This document shows positions 9,961-20,612 of a DNA stretch of 64,000 nt, in pieces. The stretch's first letter is position 1. Each line of letters opens with the position of its first letter. Source of the DNA: Pectobacterium peruviense (GTDB taxonomy: Bacteria; Pseudomonadota; Gammaproteobacteria; Enterobacterales; Enterobacteriaceae); assembly GCF_002847345.1 (NCBI RefSeq), contig NZ_LXFV01000025.1, positions 1 to 64,000 on the forward strand, in the 5' to 3' direction. A model generated the notes under the pieces. It was not told where the DNA came from, searched no databases, and saw nothing but the letters and a program-made list of their open reading frames with translations. Both the position numbers and the translations under genes were made by a program.

Positions 9961-11007
9961 TCAGGCACCGATATCGGTATCCTGTTGAGAATGCAACACT
10001 TCACGCACCACGCTGGTCGCAAAACTGCCAGCAGGTAGCCAGAATTTCACGGCTACGGTCACGTCATCTTGCCATTCCCATTGCATCTGCTGCGGATACA
10101 ACAGCACAGCACGCCGGGCAGATTCGACCCGCTCACGCTTGACCAAAGACCATAGCGTTTCTTGCCCGGTCAATGCCTGTTCTTCAAATGCCAGTGCATC
10201 ATCCTGCGTGCCCAGTTCACCGTCTCCAGGCAGCGGCGCAGTAATCTGAAGTTCACCAGCATCAAGGCGCACCTGCAAGGTTTCCAGTTCATCCGCTTTA
10301 GCCACAAACCAACTGCCGCGCCCCGTTAGCTGCAATGCATCACCACACAAAACGGTTTTCGCTTGCGGTCCCGCCAGTCGTGCGCTGGCCACCTGATTAA
10401 ACATCGCACTACGGCTAGCAGAAAGATAAAAGCTACGCTTACTGCGTTCTTTTACCCGAATATCGTTATTGGCCCAAAGACGCGCCTGCTCAAGATTATT
10501 TCCGTTTCGTCCGAAACGCTGGCTACCAAAATAATTAGGAACGCCGCTCGCAGCGATCTGCGCTAAACGGGCGTCAACCTCGTTCCGATCACTCACCTGA
10601 CGCAGTACCAGAGCAAAATGGTTACCCCGCAGTGTACCGATCCGCAGTTTGCGACGGTGGCGGATAACCTCAAGCACGTCACAGCCTTCCAGTTCCAGCA
10701 AAGAAAAATCTGGCGTCTCTTTTCCCGGCATATGCAGGCAAAACCACTGTTCGGTGACAGCATGGCGATCTTTCAGACCCGCATAGCTGACGGCACGTAG
10801 CGGTAGACGAGCAAATTTCGCCAGCATCTCGGCCACAAATTGCGTATTGCAGCCGCGTTTACGTACGCGAACCAAGACCTGTTCACCATCACCATCTGGT
10901 TGAAACCCCAGATCTTCCACCACCAGAAAGTCTTCCGCAGTGGATTTCAATGAGCCGGTAGCCTGTGGTTCACCGTGCAGCCAGACGAGTTGTTCGCTAT
11001 TTTCCAT
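9961..11007 (-). CDS. truD: tRNA pseudouridine(13) synthase
   Basis: TruD converts U13 of tRNA-Glu to pseudouridine. I chose ATG 11007 ([14 protein letters not shown]), which has AGGA five bases upstream and aligns with the E. coli start; the in-frame opening to 11040 lacks this. The 348-residue product contains the catalytic-Asp segment [13 protein letters not shown], the family motif [12 protein letters not shown] and the C-terminal [15 protein letters not shown]. It sits in the ftsB-ispD-ispF-truD cluster in the usual order. Confidence 0.96.
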   Translation of the reverse strand: MENSEQLVWLHGEPQATGSLKSTAEDFLVVEDLGFQPDGDGEQVLVRVRKRGCNTQFVAEMLAKFARLPLRAVSYAGLKDRHAVTEQWFCLHMPGKETPDFSLLELEGCDVLEVIRHRRKLRIGTLRGNHFALVLRQVSDRNEVDARLAQIAASGVPNYFGSQRFGRNGNNLEQARLWANNDIRVKERSKRSFYLSASRSAMFNQVASARLAGPQAKTVLCGDALQLTGRGSWFVAKADELETLQVRLDAGELQITAPLPGDGELGTQDDALAFEEQALTGQETLWSLVKRERVESARRAVLLYPQQMQWEWQDDVTVAVKFWLPAGSFATSVVREVLHSQQDTDIGA

Positions 11008-11123
11008 CGTTATCCTACAAGGTACATGACCCGATGACACACGGTCATGACATTGTTTCTTATACTGTTAATTTCTATTATTGATAAGGTATTGTTGATA
11101 AGACATTACTTATAAAAAGCGGC

Positions 11124-11621
11124 TTACCACGCGACAATTTCGCCCGTTTCTTTTTTTACAAGCAGGGCAACCGCTTCGCAGGCAATGCCTTCGCCACGAC
11201 CGGTAAAGCCCAACTGTTCTGTCGTGGTCGCTTTCACATTGACGTCGTCCATATGGCACTGCAAATCCTCCGCAAGATTCACACGCATTTGCGGGATATG
11301 CGGTGCCATTTTCGGCGCCTGAGCAATAATCGTGACGTCCAGATTACCTAGCTGATAGCCTTTGTCATTGATACGACGCCAGGCTTCACGCAACAGGCCA
11401 CGGCTGTCCGCACCTTTAAAGGCCGGATCGGTATCAGGGAACAGCTTGCCAATATCGCCCAACGCGGCGGCACCCAACAGAGCATCGGTCACCGCATGCA
11501 GCACCACATCCCCATCGGAATGAGCCAGCAGACCTTGAGTATAAGGAATTCGCACGCCACCAATCACCAGTGGACCTTCTCCACCGAACTTATGGACATC
11601 AAAACCGTGACCGATACGCAT
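11124..11621 (-). CDS. ispF: 2-C-methyl-D-erythritol 2,4-cyclodiphosphate synthase
   Basis: IspF makes the cyclodiphosphate intermediate of the non-mevalonate isoprenoid pathway. The protein starts [12 protein letters not shown] with the zinc-binding DxH pair, then [21 protein letters not shown] and a FTGRGEGIA segment near the C-terminus; 165 residues is slightly longer than E. coli by a C-terminal extension. It lies 51 bp after ispD in the same transcription direction; the two proteins act in the same pathway. Confidence 0.97.
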   Translation of the reverse strand: MRIGHGFDVHKFGGEGPLVIGGVRIPYTQGLLAHSDGDVVLHAVTDALLGAAALGDIGKLFPDTDPAFKGADSRGLLREAWRRINDKGYQLGNLDVTIIAQAPKMAPHIPQMRVNLAEDLQCHMDDVNVKATTTEQLGFTGRGEGIACEAVALLVKKETGEIVAW

Positions 11622-11672
11622 CGCGCGTTCTCCTTATGTATTTAGCAAATAAATTTAGCGAATAAAATGAGG

Positions 11673-12386
11673 TTACTGCAAACTGGTTAAATAGAATTCA
11701 GCTAATGCCAAATCCTCTGGACGCGTGACTTTTATATTATCCGAACGTCCGCTGATAATTTGCGGACGATAGCCACAATATTCCAGTGCGGAGGCTTCAT
11801 CTGTGACGGCAACGCCATCCTGAAGCGCACGTTGCAGACACTGTTTCAGCAGTGCCGCAGGAAAAAGCTGCGGCGTCAGCGCATGCCACAAATCGTTACG
11901 TTCTACTGTGCAATCGATAACCCCGTCCGTGCTGCGCTTCATGGTATCACGAACTGGCGCGGCCAAAATTCCACCGACATCACTCTGCTCGACAATCGCC
12001 AGCAAGCGCGTCAGATCGTCCTGATGCAGGCACGGACGCGCTGCATCATGCACCAACGCCCACGCGTTATCATCAACGGCAGCCAGACCAGCCAGCACGG
12101 AATCCGCACGCTGTAGCCCACCCGTTACAGCACAAATACGGGGGTCGTTGGCAATCGCCAGAGTATGAAAGAATGCGTCATCTGGGCTGATAACGACGAC
12201 GACACGCTGTATTTGTGAATGGCGTAACAACGCATCGAGGGTATGTTCAAGAATGGTTTTATGGCCGGTAGCATCATTGCCGATCATCAGATACTGCTTA
12301 GGACGATCGTTTTGCATCCGGCTGCCGTTACCCGCGGCGGGTAAAACGGCAACAATTTCAGGCGGGGAAAGGCTCGATATCTGCAT
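11673..12386 (-). CDS. ispD: 2-C-methyl-D-erythritol 4-phosphate cytidylyltransferase
   Basis: IspD transfers CMP from CTP to methylerythritol phosphate in isoprenoid synthesis. The nucleotide-binding signature [10 protein letters not shown] with the following PKQYL is near the N-terminus, and VLVHDAARP-type and TDEASALE segments are present, the former read as [10 protein letters not shown]. The 237 residues match the family. Its ATG follows the ftsB stop after only 3 bp, so translation of the two is probably coupled. Confidence 0.97.
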   Translation of the reverse strand: MQISSLSPPEIVAVLPAAGNGSRMQNDRPKQYLMIGNDATGHKTILEHTLDALLRHSQIQRVVVVISPDDAFFHTLAIANDPRICAVTGGLQRADSVLAGLAAVDDNAWALVHDAARPCLHQDDLTRLLAIVEQSDVGGILAAPVRDTMKRSTDGVIDCTVERNDLWHALTPQLFPAALLKQCLQRALQDGVAVTDEASALEYCGYRPQIISGRSDNIKVTRPEDLALAEFYLTSLQ

Positions 12387-12389
12387 GCG

Positions 12390-12725
12390 TCAACGTTGTG
12401 TATTGTTGGATGAAGTATTAGTAGATGAAGGCGTATTCGCGTTGCGATGGTTAGATTCTGGCACCAAACGATAGAAACTTTCACCGGGTTTAATCATGCC
12501 CAGTTCATTGCGTGCGCGCTCTTCAATCGCTTCCTGTCCGCCATTGAGGTCGTCAATTTCGGCAAACAGTTGTTCATTACGGTCTTTTAATTTGGCATTG
12601 TTTCCCTGCTGGACAACAACATCATCCTTCACCCGAACATAATCATGAATGCCATTCTTGCCCAGCCACAGTGAGTACTGAAGCCAGCCAAGCAATATCA
12701 ATAATAACAGCGTAAGCTTTCCCAT
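12390..12725 (-). CDS. ftsB: Cell division protein FtsB
   Basis: FtsB is a small bitopic membrane protein that joins FtsL and FtsQ in the divisome and helps activate septal wall synthesis. The 111-residue protein has one N-terminal transmembrane helix ([19 protein letters not shown]), a periplasmic coiled coil rich in Lys, Asn and Glu, and the conserved motif [23 protein letters not shown] Ser/Thr/Asn-rich tail is variable in the family. It heads the minus-strand ftsB-ispD-ispF-truD run. Confidence 0.97.
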   Translation of the reverse strand: MGKLTLLLLILLGWLQYSLWLGKNGIHDYVRVKDDVVVQQGNNAKLKDRNEQLFAEIDDLNGGQEAIEERARNELGMIKPGESFYRLVPESNHRNANTPSSTNTSSNNTQR

Positions 12726-12982
12726 CCCGCCCCCTGAAAAACCGCCTAATCATCCCATAACTTTTGTTTCGACTCCACTGTGTCCGGCAGTGGGAGGCAA
12801 TATTCACCCTAACGCGTGCCCAAATGAGGATATTTCGGGCAGAAAATCACGCCAAACGCCCCCCCCCGAGCAGCACTCGTGTCATCTATTCATCCCTTTT
12901 GCTTTCTACAACTTCCGCCGTTCCAAGAGGACGTAAGCGTGCTAGAGCCCGCCGGGTAAAACCGCCATAGGAAAAACGTCAG

Positions 12983-13040
12983 TTGAACCATTAATGCTAT
13001 CTGTGTATTTTTATGCATACAAAGTGCATAAAAAAAGAAA
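12983..13040 (+). promoter_or_regulatory. Promoter with ARG-box pair for the amino-acid ABC operon
   Basis: A promoter with -35 TTGAAC (12983-12988), 17-bp spacer and -10 TATTTT (13006-13011) overlaps an 18-bp ARG box at 13002-13019 that matches the E. coli consensus at about 16 of 18 positions. After exactly 3 bp comes a second box at 13023-13040 whose left half is good and right half poor. Two boxes 3 bp apart is the standard ArgR operator layout, which suggests arginine-dependent repression. The rest of the 342-bp gap from ftsB (12726 onward) holds no gene; a run of nine C lies at 12859-12867. Confidence 0.65.
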
Positions 13041-13067
13041 ATTTTACATTTAAACCAGGAGAAAACC

Positions 13068-13838
13068 ATGTTCAAAAAACTGTTATTCGTAGGTGCGATC
13101 TTCGCAACCGCGCTATCCACTAGCGCTTTCGCCGCTGAACCCACTTACGTTGTCGGCTCTGGCGGAACCTATCGTCCGTTTGAGTTTGAAAATGCACAGA
13201 AACAGTTGGAAGGCTTTGATATTGATATTATTAAAGCGATCGCCAAGGCGGAGAATTTTAATATCAAGCTGATCAATACACCGTGGGAAGGCATCTTCGC
13301 GACCCTGAACTCCGGTGACCGCGACATTATTATCTCTGGTATCACGATTACCGACAAACGTAAGCAAATGGTTGATTTCTCCACGCCTTATTTCCCTGCC
13401 GAACAGTCCATCGTTGTTCCTAAAGGGTCGACGATCGACTCAATCGCTGCGCTGAAAGATCACAAAGTGGGTGTTGTGAACTCCAGTACCGCCGATATCG
13501 TGGTTTCCGACGTATTAGGCAAAAACAGTACATCGATTAAGCGCTTTGATAACACCCCGTTAATGTTACAAGAGCTGTATGAAGATGGTGTGGGTGCCGC
13601 GGTTGGCGATGTGGGCGTGGTGAAGTTTTACATTAAGACGCACCCTGAAAAACAGTTCAACCTGGTTTCTGATGCCAAATTCGAACGCCAGTATTTCGGG
13701 ATCGCCGTGGCGAAAGGCAACGATAAACTGCGCGAGAAGATTAACGCCGGACTGAAAAAAATCGTTGCTGACGGCACCTATGCCAAGATTTATCAAACCT
13801 GGTTTGATAACAACGTGCCGACCTTACCCGCAGAGTAA
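13068..13838 (+). CDS. Polar/basic amino-acid ABC transporter periplasmic binding protein
   Basis: This 256-residue protein is the periplasmic receptor of an amino-acid ABC importer of the HisJ/GlnH/ArtJ superfamily. A Sec signal peptide ends in AFA just before AEPTYVVGS. The family core GTYRPFEFENAQKQLEGFDIDII and the ISGITITDKRKQMVDFSTPYF segment are clear. Its gene has the strong ribosome site CAGGAG and is separated from the permease gene by a hairpin, giving more receptor than membrane parts. The ARG-box promoter suggests arginine or another basic amino acid as substrate; the sequence alone does not prove it. The operon is inserted between ftsB and ygbE relative to E. coli. Confidence 0.85.
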   Translation: MFKKLLFVGAIFATALSTSAFAAEPTYVVGSGGTYRPFEFENAQKQLEGFDIDIIKAIAKAENFNIKLINTPWEGIFATLNSGDRDIIISGITITDKRKQMVDFSTPYFPAEQSIVVPKGSTIDSIAALKDHKVGVVNSSTADIVVSDVLGKNSTSIKRFDNTPLMLQELYEDGVGAAVGDVGVVKFYIKTHPEKQFNLVSDAKFERQYFGIAVAKGNDKLREKINAGLKKIVADGTYAKIYQTWFDNNVPTLPAE

Positions 13839-13886
13839 TGCCAGCACGTCTTCTGGCCTCAATCGCCTAATGTAAGACATCGCACC

Positions 13887-13911
13887 AACCGGACAGCTAG
13901 CCTGTCCGGTT
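13887..13911 (+). terminator. Intra-operon hairpin after the binding protein
   Basis: A 10-bp perfect stem, AACCGGACAG (13887-13896) with 13902-13911, is followed by TTATTTT. It looks like a leaky terminator that sets the ratio of binding protein to permease and ATPase. Confidence 0.75.
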
Positions 13912-13959
13912 TATTTTAGAATAATCATTACGTTAGCCTATTCAAAAAAGGAAACGATC

Positions 13960-14724
13960 TTGACGGGATTTCGTTGGGAGATCATTCAGGAGTATGCCCC
14001 GCTATTTATGGAAGGCACCTGGATGACCATCAAATGCACCATTATTTGTGTCATTCTTGGCACCTGCTGGGGATTAACGCTCGGATTAGGCCGCTTAGCA
14101 CAGGCGCCGCACGGGCCGTGGAAATATATATTGCACTACGGCGTTCAATGGCCAGTGCGGATCTATATCAGCGCCTTTCGGGGTACACCGCTGTTTGTGC
14201 AAATCATGGTGGTGCACTTCGCTCTGGTGCCGCTGTTCATCAACCCGCGCGACGGGCTGCTGGTGACCAGCAATATTATGTCGGTCGATTTTGCCCGTAC
14301 CTTACGCTCAGATTATGGCGCATTCCTCTCTTGCGTCGTGGCGATTACGCTGAATGCGGGAGCCTATGTCTCCGAGATATTCCGCGCTGGTATTCAATCT
14401 ATCGATCGCGGTCAGATGGAGGCTTCACGCTCTCTCGGCATGAGCTATGGCCGTACCATGCGGAAAGTGATCCTGCCGCAGGCTTTTCGCCGTATGCTGC
14501 CGCCGCTGGGCAACAACGCCATCGCCATTGTGAAAGATTCCTCGCTGGCTTCGGCAATCGGTTTGGCGGATCTCGCCTATGCCGCGCGCACGGTATCAGG
14601 GGCTTACGCCACCTACTGGGAACCCTACCTGGCGATCTCTATCGTCTATTGGGTTATTACTTTCCTGCTCTCGCTGCTGGTGCGGCACATGGAAATGAGG
14701 TTTGGCAAAAGTGATTCACGTTAA
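13960..14724 (+). CDS. Amino-acid ABC transporter permease
   Basis: This is a 254-residue inner-membrane permease of the HisM/GlnP type. The start is TTG at 13960, chosen because AAGGAAA lies at the right distance upstream. It has several hydrophobic segments and the characteristic permease motif [21 protein letters not shown], the loop that docks on the ATPase. Only one permease gene is present, so the channel is probably a homodimer. It overlaps the ATPase gene by 14 bp when that gene's GTG start is used. Confidence 0.88.
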   Translation: MTGFRWEIIQEYAPLFMEGTWMTIKCTIICVILGTCWGLTLGLGRLAQAPHGPWKYILHYGVQWPVRIYISAFRGTPLFVQIMVVHFALVPLFINPRDGLLVTSNIMSVDFARTLRSDYGAFLSCVVAITLNAGAYVSEIFRAGIQSIDRGQMEASRSLGMSYGRTMRKVILPQAFRRMLPPLGNNAIAIVKDSSLASAIGLADLAYAARTVSGAYATYWEPYLAISIVYWVITFLLSLLVRHMEMRFGKSDSR

Positions 14725-15433
14725 TAACCTGCAAAAACAGTTTGGCGATACCCATGTTCTGCGTGGTATTTCCTGTGATATCGCACCTCAGGAAGTACTC
14801 TGTCTGATTGGCCCATCTGGCTCAGGAAAAAGTACCTTTCTGCGCTGTATCAATGCACTGGAGACGCTGTCTGCGGGCGAGATTACGGTCAACGGTTTTG
14901 CCATTCACGATCAGAAAACCGATATCAATCGTATGCGTGAAAGCGTCGGTATGGTATTTCAGCGCTTTAATCTGTTCCCACACATGACGGTGTTGGAAAA
15001 TGTGATTATGGCACCGATGGGGGTAAAGAAATTACCCCGCGCACAGGCCGTTGAACGCGCGAAAGCGTTGCTCAGTAAGGTCGGGTTGCTGGATAAAATC
15101 GATGCCTGGCCGAACAGCCTGTCCGGTGGTCAGCAACAGCGTGTTGCCATTGCCCGCGCGTTAGCGATGGAACCGGCGATCATGCTGTTTGATGAACCCA
15201 CATCTGCGCTAGATCCAGAACTGGTTGGCGAAGTACTGGCCGTCATGAAAACGCTGGCGAACGAAGGCATGACGATGGTCATCGTGACCCATGAAATGGC
15301 ATTTGCCAGAGAAGTGGCTGATAGAGTGATCTTTATCGATCAGGGTATTATTCAGGAACAGGGAACGCCAGAGGCGATCTTCTCTCATCCGAGTAACCCG
15401 CGCACGCAGGCTTTCTTGAGCAAGATCTTGTAA
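14711..15433 (+). CDS. Amino-acid ABC transporter ATP-binding protein
   Basis: This is the ATPase of the importer encoded by the two genes upstream, of the GlnQ/HisP/ArtP type. I chose GTG 14711 ([13 protein letters not shown]) because GAGG sits 10 bp upstream; an in-frame TTG at 14702 would leave almost no spacing. The 240 residues carry Walker A (GPSGSGKST), the Q-loop [17 protein letters not shown], the signature LSGGQQQR and Walker [14 protein letters not shown]. The hairpin at 15459-15484 follows. Confidence 0.9.
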   Translation: MIHVNNLQKQFGDTHVLRGISCDIAPQEVLCLIGPSGSGKSTFLRCINALETLSAGEITVNGFAIHDQKTDINRMRESVGMVFQRFNLFPHMTVLENVIMAPMGVKKLPRAQAVERAKALLSKVGLLDKIDAWPNSLSGGQQQRVAIARALAMEPAIMLFDEPTSALDPELVGEVLAVMKTLANEGMTMVIVTHEMAFAREVADRVIFIDQGIIQEQGTPEAIFSHPSNPRTQAFLSKIL

Positions 15434-15458
15434 ATATGTTGAATGCTGTAAAATAACA

Positions 15459-15484
15459 GGCTGTCAGCGTCCACGCTGGCAGCC
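15459..15484. terminator. Terminator after the ABC operon
   Basis: A 12-bp stem with one mismatch, 15459-15470 pairing with 15473-15484, lies between the end of the ATPase gene and the end of convergent ygbE. The following TTCTCCCTT is only a weak T tract. Confidence 0.6.
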
Positions 15485-15505
15485 TTCTCCCTTACCACCT
15501 TTCTT

Positions 15506-15850
15506 TTACCACCCGGTCAGAAAAGAAAAGACCAGCCAGAACAGACAGACCACCGTCAGTCCCGTCGCAAAAAGCGTATAAAAAAGATAGCCTCTCAGCA
15601 GAAAGCTAAACCCGACACCAACCAGCACCGAAAACGGCATCAGCGCCAGAAAGAACGGCCAGGTGTAAAGCATGAAGAAAAACGTGGTATTAGAGCCGTA
15701 TACCAGAAAGGGGATGCTAAAGGCCAACCAATAGAAGGAGAACCCCGTTACCGCGCCCATAAACAGGTAGGAAACGCCGTCATCCTCTTCTTGCGCTGGC
15801 CGAGTCTTGCTAATCGTTAACTGCGTGGCATTTTGCATAATCTTTCCCAT
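15506..15850 (-). CDS. ygbE: YgbE-like inner membrane protein (DUF3561)
   Basis: This 114-residue protein of unknown function has about three to four hydrophobic helices, including FFFMLYTWPFFLALMPFSVL, close to E. coli YgbE in both sequence and position after cysC. The N-terminal 30 residues are polar and variable. ATG 15850 is preceded by AGGGGAAG at good spacing; a second ATG at 15838 is possible. Its role is not known; the link to the sulfate operon is positional only. Confidence 0.85.
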   Translation of the reverse strand: MGKIMQNATQLTISKTRPAQEEDDGVSYLFMGAVTGFSFYWLAFSIPFLVYGSNTTFFFMLYTWPFFLALMPFSVLVGVGFSFLLRGYLFYTLFATGLTVVCLFWLVFSFLTGW

Positions 15851-15895
15851 TCTTCCCCTGCATCACCCAACAGCGCGGTGAAAAAAGCGGGGACA

Positions 15896-16513
15896 TCAGA
15901 GCTTGATAATAGCTCGCTTGCCAAGCAGATCTAACAATTGGTCGGTCAAATTTGTTACGAATTGTTCGCCATCCAGATGACTATCCGGTGCTTCCGGCGC
16001 TTCATACACCGAGTCGATTCCCGTGAAATTACGCAGTTCCCCCGCACGGGCTTTTTTGTACAACCCTTTAGGGTCGCGCGCTTCACAGGTGGCTAACGGT
16101 GTATCCACGAAGACCTCGATGAACTGCCCTTCGCCCAGTAAATCCTGCACCATTTTACGCTCGGCGCGATGCGGCGAGATAAACGCCGTCAGAACCACCA
16201 GACCAGCATCGACCATCAGTTTGGCGACTTCACCCACGCGGCGGATGTTCTCGCGCCGATCGTCGTCGGTGAAGCCAAGGTCACGGCACAGTCCGTGCCG
16301 GACGTTGTCGCCATCCAGCAGGTAGGTACTAACGCCACGCTGGTGCAGCGCTTGCTCCAGCGCTCCCGCCAGCGTGGATTTACCGGAGCCAGACAGCCCG
16401 GTAAACCAGATAACGACGCCCTGATGACCATGCAGTTTCTCGCGAGACTCACGGGTAACATTGTGCGCATGCCAGACGACGTTATCGTCAGTTGGCGAGT
16501 GGCGTAAAGACAC
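15896..16513 (-). CDS. cysC: Adenylyl-sulfate kinase
   Basis: CysC phosphorylates adenosine 5'-phosphosulfate to PAPS, the second activation step of sulfate assimilation. I chose GTG 16513, which follows the cysN stop by a single base and has GGAGG eight bases upstream; ATG-initiated readings further up run through cysN. The 205-residue protein has the P-loop GLSGSGKST at 39-47, the DGDNVRHGL segment and the FISPHRAER loop typical of APS kinases. It is the last cys gene of cysGDNC. Confidence 0.96.
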   Translation of the reverse strand: MSLRHSPTDDNVVWHAHNVTRESREKLHGHQGVVIWFTGLSGSGKSTLAGALEQALHQRGVSTYLLDGDNVRHGLCRDLGFTDDDRRENIRRVGEVAKLMVDAGLVVLTAFISPHRAERKMVQDLLGEGQFIEVFVDTPLATCEARDPKGLYKKARAGELRNFTGIDSVYEAPEAPDSHLDGEQFVTNLTDQLLDLLGKRAIIKL

Positions 16514-16514
16514 G

Positions 16515-18005
16515 TTATTTGCCTCCCAGCAGATCGCGCGCACCCCAATGCGGGAAGTGCCGACGCACCAGTGCATTCAGTTCTAGCTCAAACGCGCCAT
16601 ATGCGCCGGGCTCTTGATACACCTGTTCGATAGGTTCCCGCACCAGACCCGCACCGACCGTGACGTTGCTCAGACGATCGATAAAGATCATCCCGCCCGT
16701 CACCGAATTATGCTGGTAATTGTCCAGCACCAGCGGCTCATCAAAAATCAGCTCAACCGAACCGATACCATTCAGCGGCAGGTTCTCCGCGACGCGCTGC
16801 GTCAGCGTATTGATCTCAACCTGATACTGAATATTCTCGACCCGAGCGCGCGTTTTCTTACCGCCAATCTTGATGTCATAACTCTGTCCCGGCACCAGCG
16901 GCTGCTCCGCCATCCAGACGACATCCACCAGCGCATGTTGCACCGCTTTCAGCGATTCGCTGCTGTCGATCAGCAGGTCACCACGGCTGATATCTACCTC
17001 ATCCGCCAGCACCAGCGTAATCGCTTCACCCGCCTGCGCCTGCGGTAAATCCCCGTCAAAGGTCACAATACGGCTGACGGTGGATTCTACACCGGATGGC
17101 AACACTTTAACCCGTTGCCCAACGCGGATGATGCCGGAGGCGAGCGTTCCCGCGTAGCCGCGGAAATCCAGATTCGGGCGATTCACATACTGCACCGGGA
17201 AGCGCATCGGCTGCTCCAGCGTACGCTGTGCCACATTGACGGTTTCCAGCACGTCCAGCAGCGTCGGTCCGGTATACCAGCCCATCGTCGTACTCGGCGT
17301 TGCGACATTGTCGCCATCCAGCGCGGAAATCGGCACAAAGGTGATATTCAGGTCGGCGGGCAGTTGCTGAGCAAAATCCAGATAATCCTGCTTAAACTGC
17401 TCAAACACCGTTTGCTGATAATCCACTAAGTCCATTTTGTTCACCGCCACCACCAGATCGCGAATCCCCAGCAGGGTCGCAATAAAGCTGTGACGACGGG
17501 TTTGATCCAATACGCCTTTGCGAGCGTCAATCAGCAGGATCGCCAGTTCGCAGGTTGATGCGCCGGTCGCCATGTTGCGGGTGTACTGCTCGTGTCCCGG
17601 CGTATCGGCGATGATGAATTTGCGTTTTTCCGTCGAGAAGTAGCGGTAGGCCACGTCAATCGTGATGCCCTGCTCACGTTCAGCCTGAAGCCCATCAACC
17701 AGCAGCGCCAGATCCAGTTTTTCGCCCTGCGTGCCCAGGCGCTTGCTGTCATTGTGCAGCGTACTGAGCTGATCTTCATAAATTTGGCGCGTATCGTGCA
17801 GCAAACGACCAATCAGCGTACTTTTTCCATCGTCGACGCTACCGCAGGTCAGGAAACGCAACAGCGTTTTATCCTGCTGCGCGTGTAAATACGCTTCCAC
17901 ACCGCCCTGCTCAGCGATCTGCTGTGCAATCGCATTGTTGATGATGACGGCATCTTTCTCAGCCGCATTGTCTGCCGCTGTGTCTTTTAACGAAGTTTGG
18001 CTCAT
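16515..18005 (-). CDS. cysN: Sulfate adenylyltransferase subunit 1 (GTPase)
   Basis: CysN is the GTPase subunit of ATP sulfurylase; GTP hydrolysis drives the unfavourable synthesis of APS by CysD. The 496-residue protein has G1 GSVDDGKS at 55-62, G3 DTPGHEQY and G4 NKMD, followed by EF-Tu-like beta-barrel domains. It is somewhat longer at the N-terminus than E. coli CysN because of a polar leader rich in Ala and Asp. It lies 11 bp after cysD. Confidence 0.97.
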   Translation of the reverse strand: MSQTSLKDTAADNAAEKDAVIINNAIAQQIAEQGGVEAYLHAQQDKTLLRFLTCGSVDDGKSTLIGRLLHDTRQIYEDQLSTLHNDSKRLGTQGEKLDLALLVDGLQAEREQGITIDVAYRYFSTEKRKFIIADTPGHEQYTRNMATGASTCELAILLIDARKGVLDQTRRHSFIATLLGIRDLVVAVNKMDLVDYQQTVFEQFKQDYLDFAQQLPADLNITFVPISALDGDNVATPSTTMGWYTGPTLLDVLETVNVAQRTLEQPMRFPVQYVNRPNLDFRGYAGTLASGIIRVGQRVKVLPSGVESTVSRIVTFDGDLPQAQAGEAITLVLADEVDISRGDLLIDSSESLKAVQHALVDVVWMAEQPLVPGQSYDIKIGGKKTRARVENIQYQVEINTLTQRVAENLPLNGIGSVELIFDEPLVLDNYQHNSVTGGMIFIDRLSNVTVGAGLVREPIEQVYQEPGAYGAFELELNALVRRHFPHWGARDLLGGK

Positions 18006-18016
18006 TCGACGATTCC

Positions 18017-18925
18017 TCAGAAATACCCTTGACGCTTTTTCAGCTCCATTGAACCGGCCTGATCGCGGTCAATTACCCTTCCCTGACGCTCACTGGTGGT
18101 GGAAACCAGCATCTCTTCGATGATTTCCGGCAGCGTTTGCGCCTCTGATGCCACCGCGCCGGTCAGCGGCCAGCAGCCCAGCGTGCGGAAGCGCACCATA
18201 CGCTGTTCGATCACTTCACCGGGTTGCAGATCGATGCGATCGTCATCCACCATCATCAGCATGCCATCGCGTTCCACTACCGGACGCGGTGCGGCCAGAT
18301 ACAGTGGAACAATATCGATGTTTTCCAGATAGATGTATTGCCAGATATCCAGCTCGGTCCAGTTGGAGAGCGGGAAAACGCGGATGCTCTCGCCTTTGTT
18401 AATCTGGCCGTTATAGTTATGCCACAGCTCCGGGCGCTGATTCTTCGGATCCCAACGGTGGAAACGATCGCGGAAGGAGTAAATACGCTCTTTGGCACGC
18501 GATTTCTCTTCATCGCGGCGCGCCCCGCCAAACGCGGCATCAAAACCGTATTTATCCAGTGCCTGCTTCAGCCCTTCGGTTTTCATGATGTCGGTGTGCT
18601 TGGCGCTGCCGTGCACAAAGGGGTTAATTCCCAGCGCTTCACCCTGCGGGTTGCGGTGCACCAGCAGTTCACAGCCATAGGCCTTCGCCGTCCGGTCACG
18701 AAATTCGTACATTTCACGAAATTTCCAACCGGTATCAACGTGCAGCAGCGGGAAAGGCAGCGATCCCGGATAGAACGCCTTGCGCGCCAGATGCAGCATC
18801 ACCGAAGAGTCTTTGCCGATGGAGTACATCATCACCGGATTACTGAACTCGGCCGCTACTTCGCGGATGATGTGAATGCTTTCGGCTTCAAGCTGCCGTA
18901 AATGCGTGAGTCGTTTCTCGTCCAT
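18017..18925 (-). CDS. cysD: Sulfate adenylyltransferase subunit 2
   Basis: CysD is the catalytic subunit of ATP sulfurylase, forming APS from ATP and sulfate together with CysN. The 302-residue protein has the PP-loop motif SIGKDSS at 35-41 and the conserved [17 protein letters not shown] segment; its end, [10 protein letters not shown], is typical. The length equals E. coli CysD. It starts 9 bp after the cysG stop, so cysG, cysD, cysN and cysC are one tight minus-strand operon. Confidence 0.98.
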   Translation of the reverse strand: MDEKRLTHLRQLEAESIHIIREVAAEFSNPVMMYSIGKDSSVMLHLARKAFYPGSLPFPLLHVDTGWKFREMYEFRDRTAKAYGCELLVHRNPQGEALGINPFVHGSAKHTDIMKTEGLKQALDKYGFDAAFGGARRDEEKSRAKERIYSFRDRFHRWDPKNQRPELWHNYNGQINKGESIRVFPLSNWTELDIWQYIYLENIDIVPLYLAAPRPVVERDGMLMMVDDDRIDLQPGEVIEQRMVRFRTLGCWPLTGAVASEAQTLPEIIEEMLVSTTSERQGRVIDRDQAGSMELKKRQGYF

Positions 18926-18934
18926 ACCCTTTCC

Positions 18935-20377
18935 TTAAGCCAAGTTTACTACCGCTGGGCGGCTGTCTTGCGGCACCGTCGGCGTTGTCTGACCAAACCA
19001 GGCAATCTGATGGTGCAAATCCACCACCTCGCCAATCACCAGCAGCGCCGGTGTCGGCGCTTGCCGTGCCAAATGTTCTAACTGTTGCAGCGTGCCAATT
19101 TGCACTTGCTGATCGTGTCGGGTGCCGCGACTGATCACGGCAACGGGTGTCTGCGATGAACGGCCATGCGCGATCAGCTGCTGCGAAATCTCGGCGGCCT
19201 TCATCGTACCCATGTAAATCGCCAGCGTCTGACGGCCACGCGCCAGCGTCGACCAGTCCAGCGAATCGCCATCTGGGCGACAGTGTCCGGTAATAAAAAG
19301 CACGCTCTGTGCGTAATCACGATGCGTTAACGGGATCCCCGCATACGCGGTGACGCCAGCTGCCGCCGTCACACCGGGCACCACCTGAAACGTGATGCCA
19401 GCCTGCGCCACCGCCTGCAATTCTTCTCCACCGCGGCCAAAAACGAAGGGATCGCCGCCTTTCAGGCGTACTACCCGTTTGCCTTCCTGCGCCAACGTCA
19501 CCAATAGCTGATTAATCTCATCCTGTGGCAGCGAATGCGCACTGGCACGCTTTCCGACGCAGATGCGTTCAGCATCGCGGCGCACCAGATCCAACACGTC
19601 GGGGCTGACCAGATGGTCATACAGCACCACGTCCGCCTGCTGCATCACCTGTAATCCACGCAGCGTCAGCAGTCCGGCATCGCCGGGGCCTGCGCCAACC
19701 AGTGCGACTTCACCACGTGCCGCCGCTGGCTGCTGCTGTTCTGCTTGCTGATGTACCAGTTGCTGTTGCAATTCGTCTTCGGCCTGCGCCAGTTGCCCCG
19801 CGGACACCAGCGACGCAAAGCGTCCGACAAACAGCCGCTCCCAAAAGCGACGGCGTGCCGGCATCGAATGCAGTCGGGTTTTAATTCTGTCACGCCAGCT
19901 TCCGGCGATATCTGCCATCGTGCCCAAACTGGCGGGCAGTAATGATTCCAGCTTTTCACGCAGCAACCGCGCCAGTACCGGTGCCTGTCCACCCGAGGAA
20001 ATGGCCACCACCAGCGGAGAGCGATCGACAATCGAGGGGAAAATAAACGAGCACTTCGGCTGATCGTCCACCACGTTCACCAGCAAATGCCGCTGATTCG
20101 CCGCCTCAAATACCGCGGCATTCAGCTCAGCATCATCCGTGGCGGCAATCACCAGAAATACGCCGGATAGCAAATCAGGCGTAAAAACCTGCGCCAGCCA
20201 TTCAATCTTTCCGTCCTGATGCTGTGCCGCCAACGGTTCGGCCAGCGCCTGCGCGACAATTTTTACCTCCGCACCCGCGCGTTGCAGTAGATCGATTTTG
20301 CGCGTAGCAACCTCGCCGCCGCCGACAACCAGTACCGGACGCTGACGAAGATCGGCAAATATAGGGAGATAGTTCAC
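18935..20377 (-). CDS. cysG: Siroheme synthase (multifunctional CysG)
   Basis: CysG methylates uroporphyrinogen III, oxidises precorrin-2 and inserts iron to make siroheme, the prosthetic group of sulfite reductase CysI. The start is GTG 20377 with AAGG six bases upstream. The N-terminal dehydrogenase/ferrochelatase domain has [11 protein letters not shown] and [18 protein letters not shown]; the C-terminal methyltransferase has [15 protein letters not shown] and [18 protein letters not shown]. At 480 residues it is full length. In E. coli cysG is in the nir operon; placement at the head of cysDNC ties siroheme supply to sulfate assimilation. Confidence 0.97.
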   Translation of the reverse strand: MNYLPIFADLRQRPVLVVGGGEVATRKIDLLQRAGAEVKIVAQALAEPLAAQHQDGKIEWLAQVFTPDLLSGVFLVIAATDDAELNAAVFEAANQRHLLVNVVDDQPKCSFIFPSIVDRSPLVVAISSGGQAPVLARLLREKLESLLPASLGTMADIAGSWRDRIKTRLHSMPARRRFWERLFVGRFASLVSAGQLAQAEDELQQQLVHQQAEQQQPAAARGEVALVGAGPGDAGLLTLRGLQVMQQADVVLYDHLVSPDVLDLVRRDAERICVGKRASAHSLPQDEINQLLVTLAQEGKRVVRLKGGDPFVFGRGGEELQAVAQAGITFQVVPGVTAAAGVTAYAGIPLTHRDYAQSVLFITGHCRPDGDSLDWSTLARGRQTLAIYMGTMKAAEISQQLIAHGRSSQTPVAVISRGTRHDQQVQIGTLQQLEHLARQAPTPALLVIGEVVDLHHQIAWFGQTTPTVPQDSRPAVVNLA

Positions 20378-20612
20378 AGTCGCCTTAACTAAGCAAAAAA
20401 AGAGATAACGCGACTATACGGTGAGGACAGAACACTTATGAAATGCCGAATTGGAATGACAAGTTCCGTAATGGAATAACAACACGTTTACAAATGCGAT
20501 TGGGGCGATGACTGCGGTAAAAATGACGGTGATAAAAGGCAAGACAACTCCCTAATTCAGAGTGATGGCAAGCCTATTTACGGGACGAGAACGGTGATAA
20601 TGGGATAGAAGA
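20378..20612 (-). promoter_or_regulatory. Upstream region of cysGDNC
   Basis: This AT-rich stretch between cysG and the hairpin repeat must contain the cysGDNC promoter, since transcription from cysJIH would have to cross the structured repeat. Around 20450-20480 short GGAAT/TTCC blocks recur, which resembles the loosely conserved CysB half sites, but I could not settle a -10 or -35. No gene is present. Confidence 0.35.
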
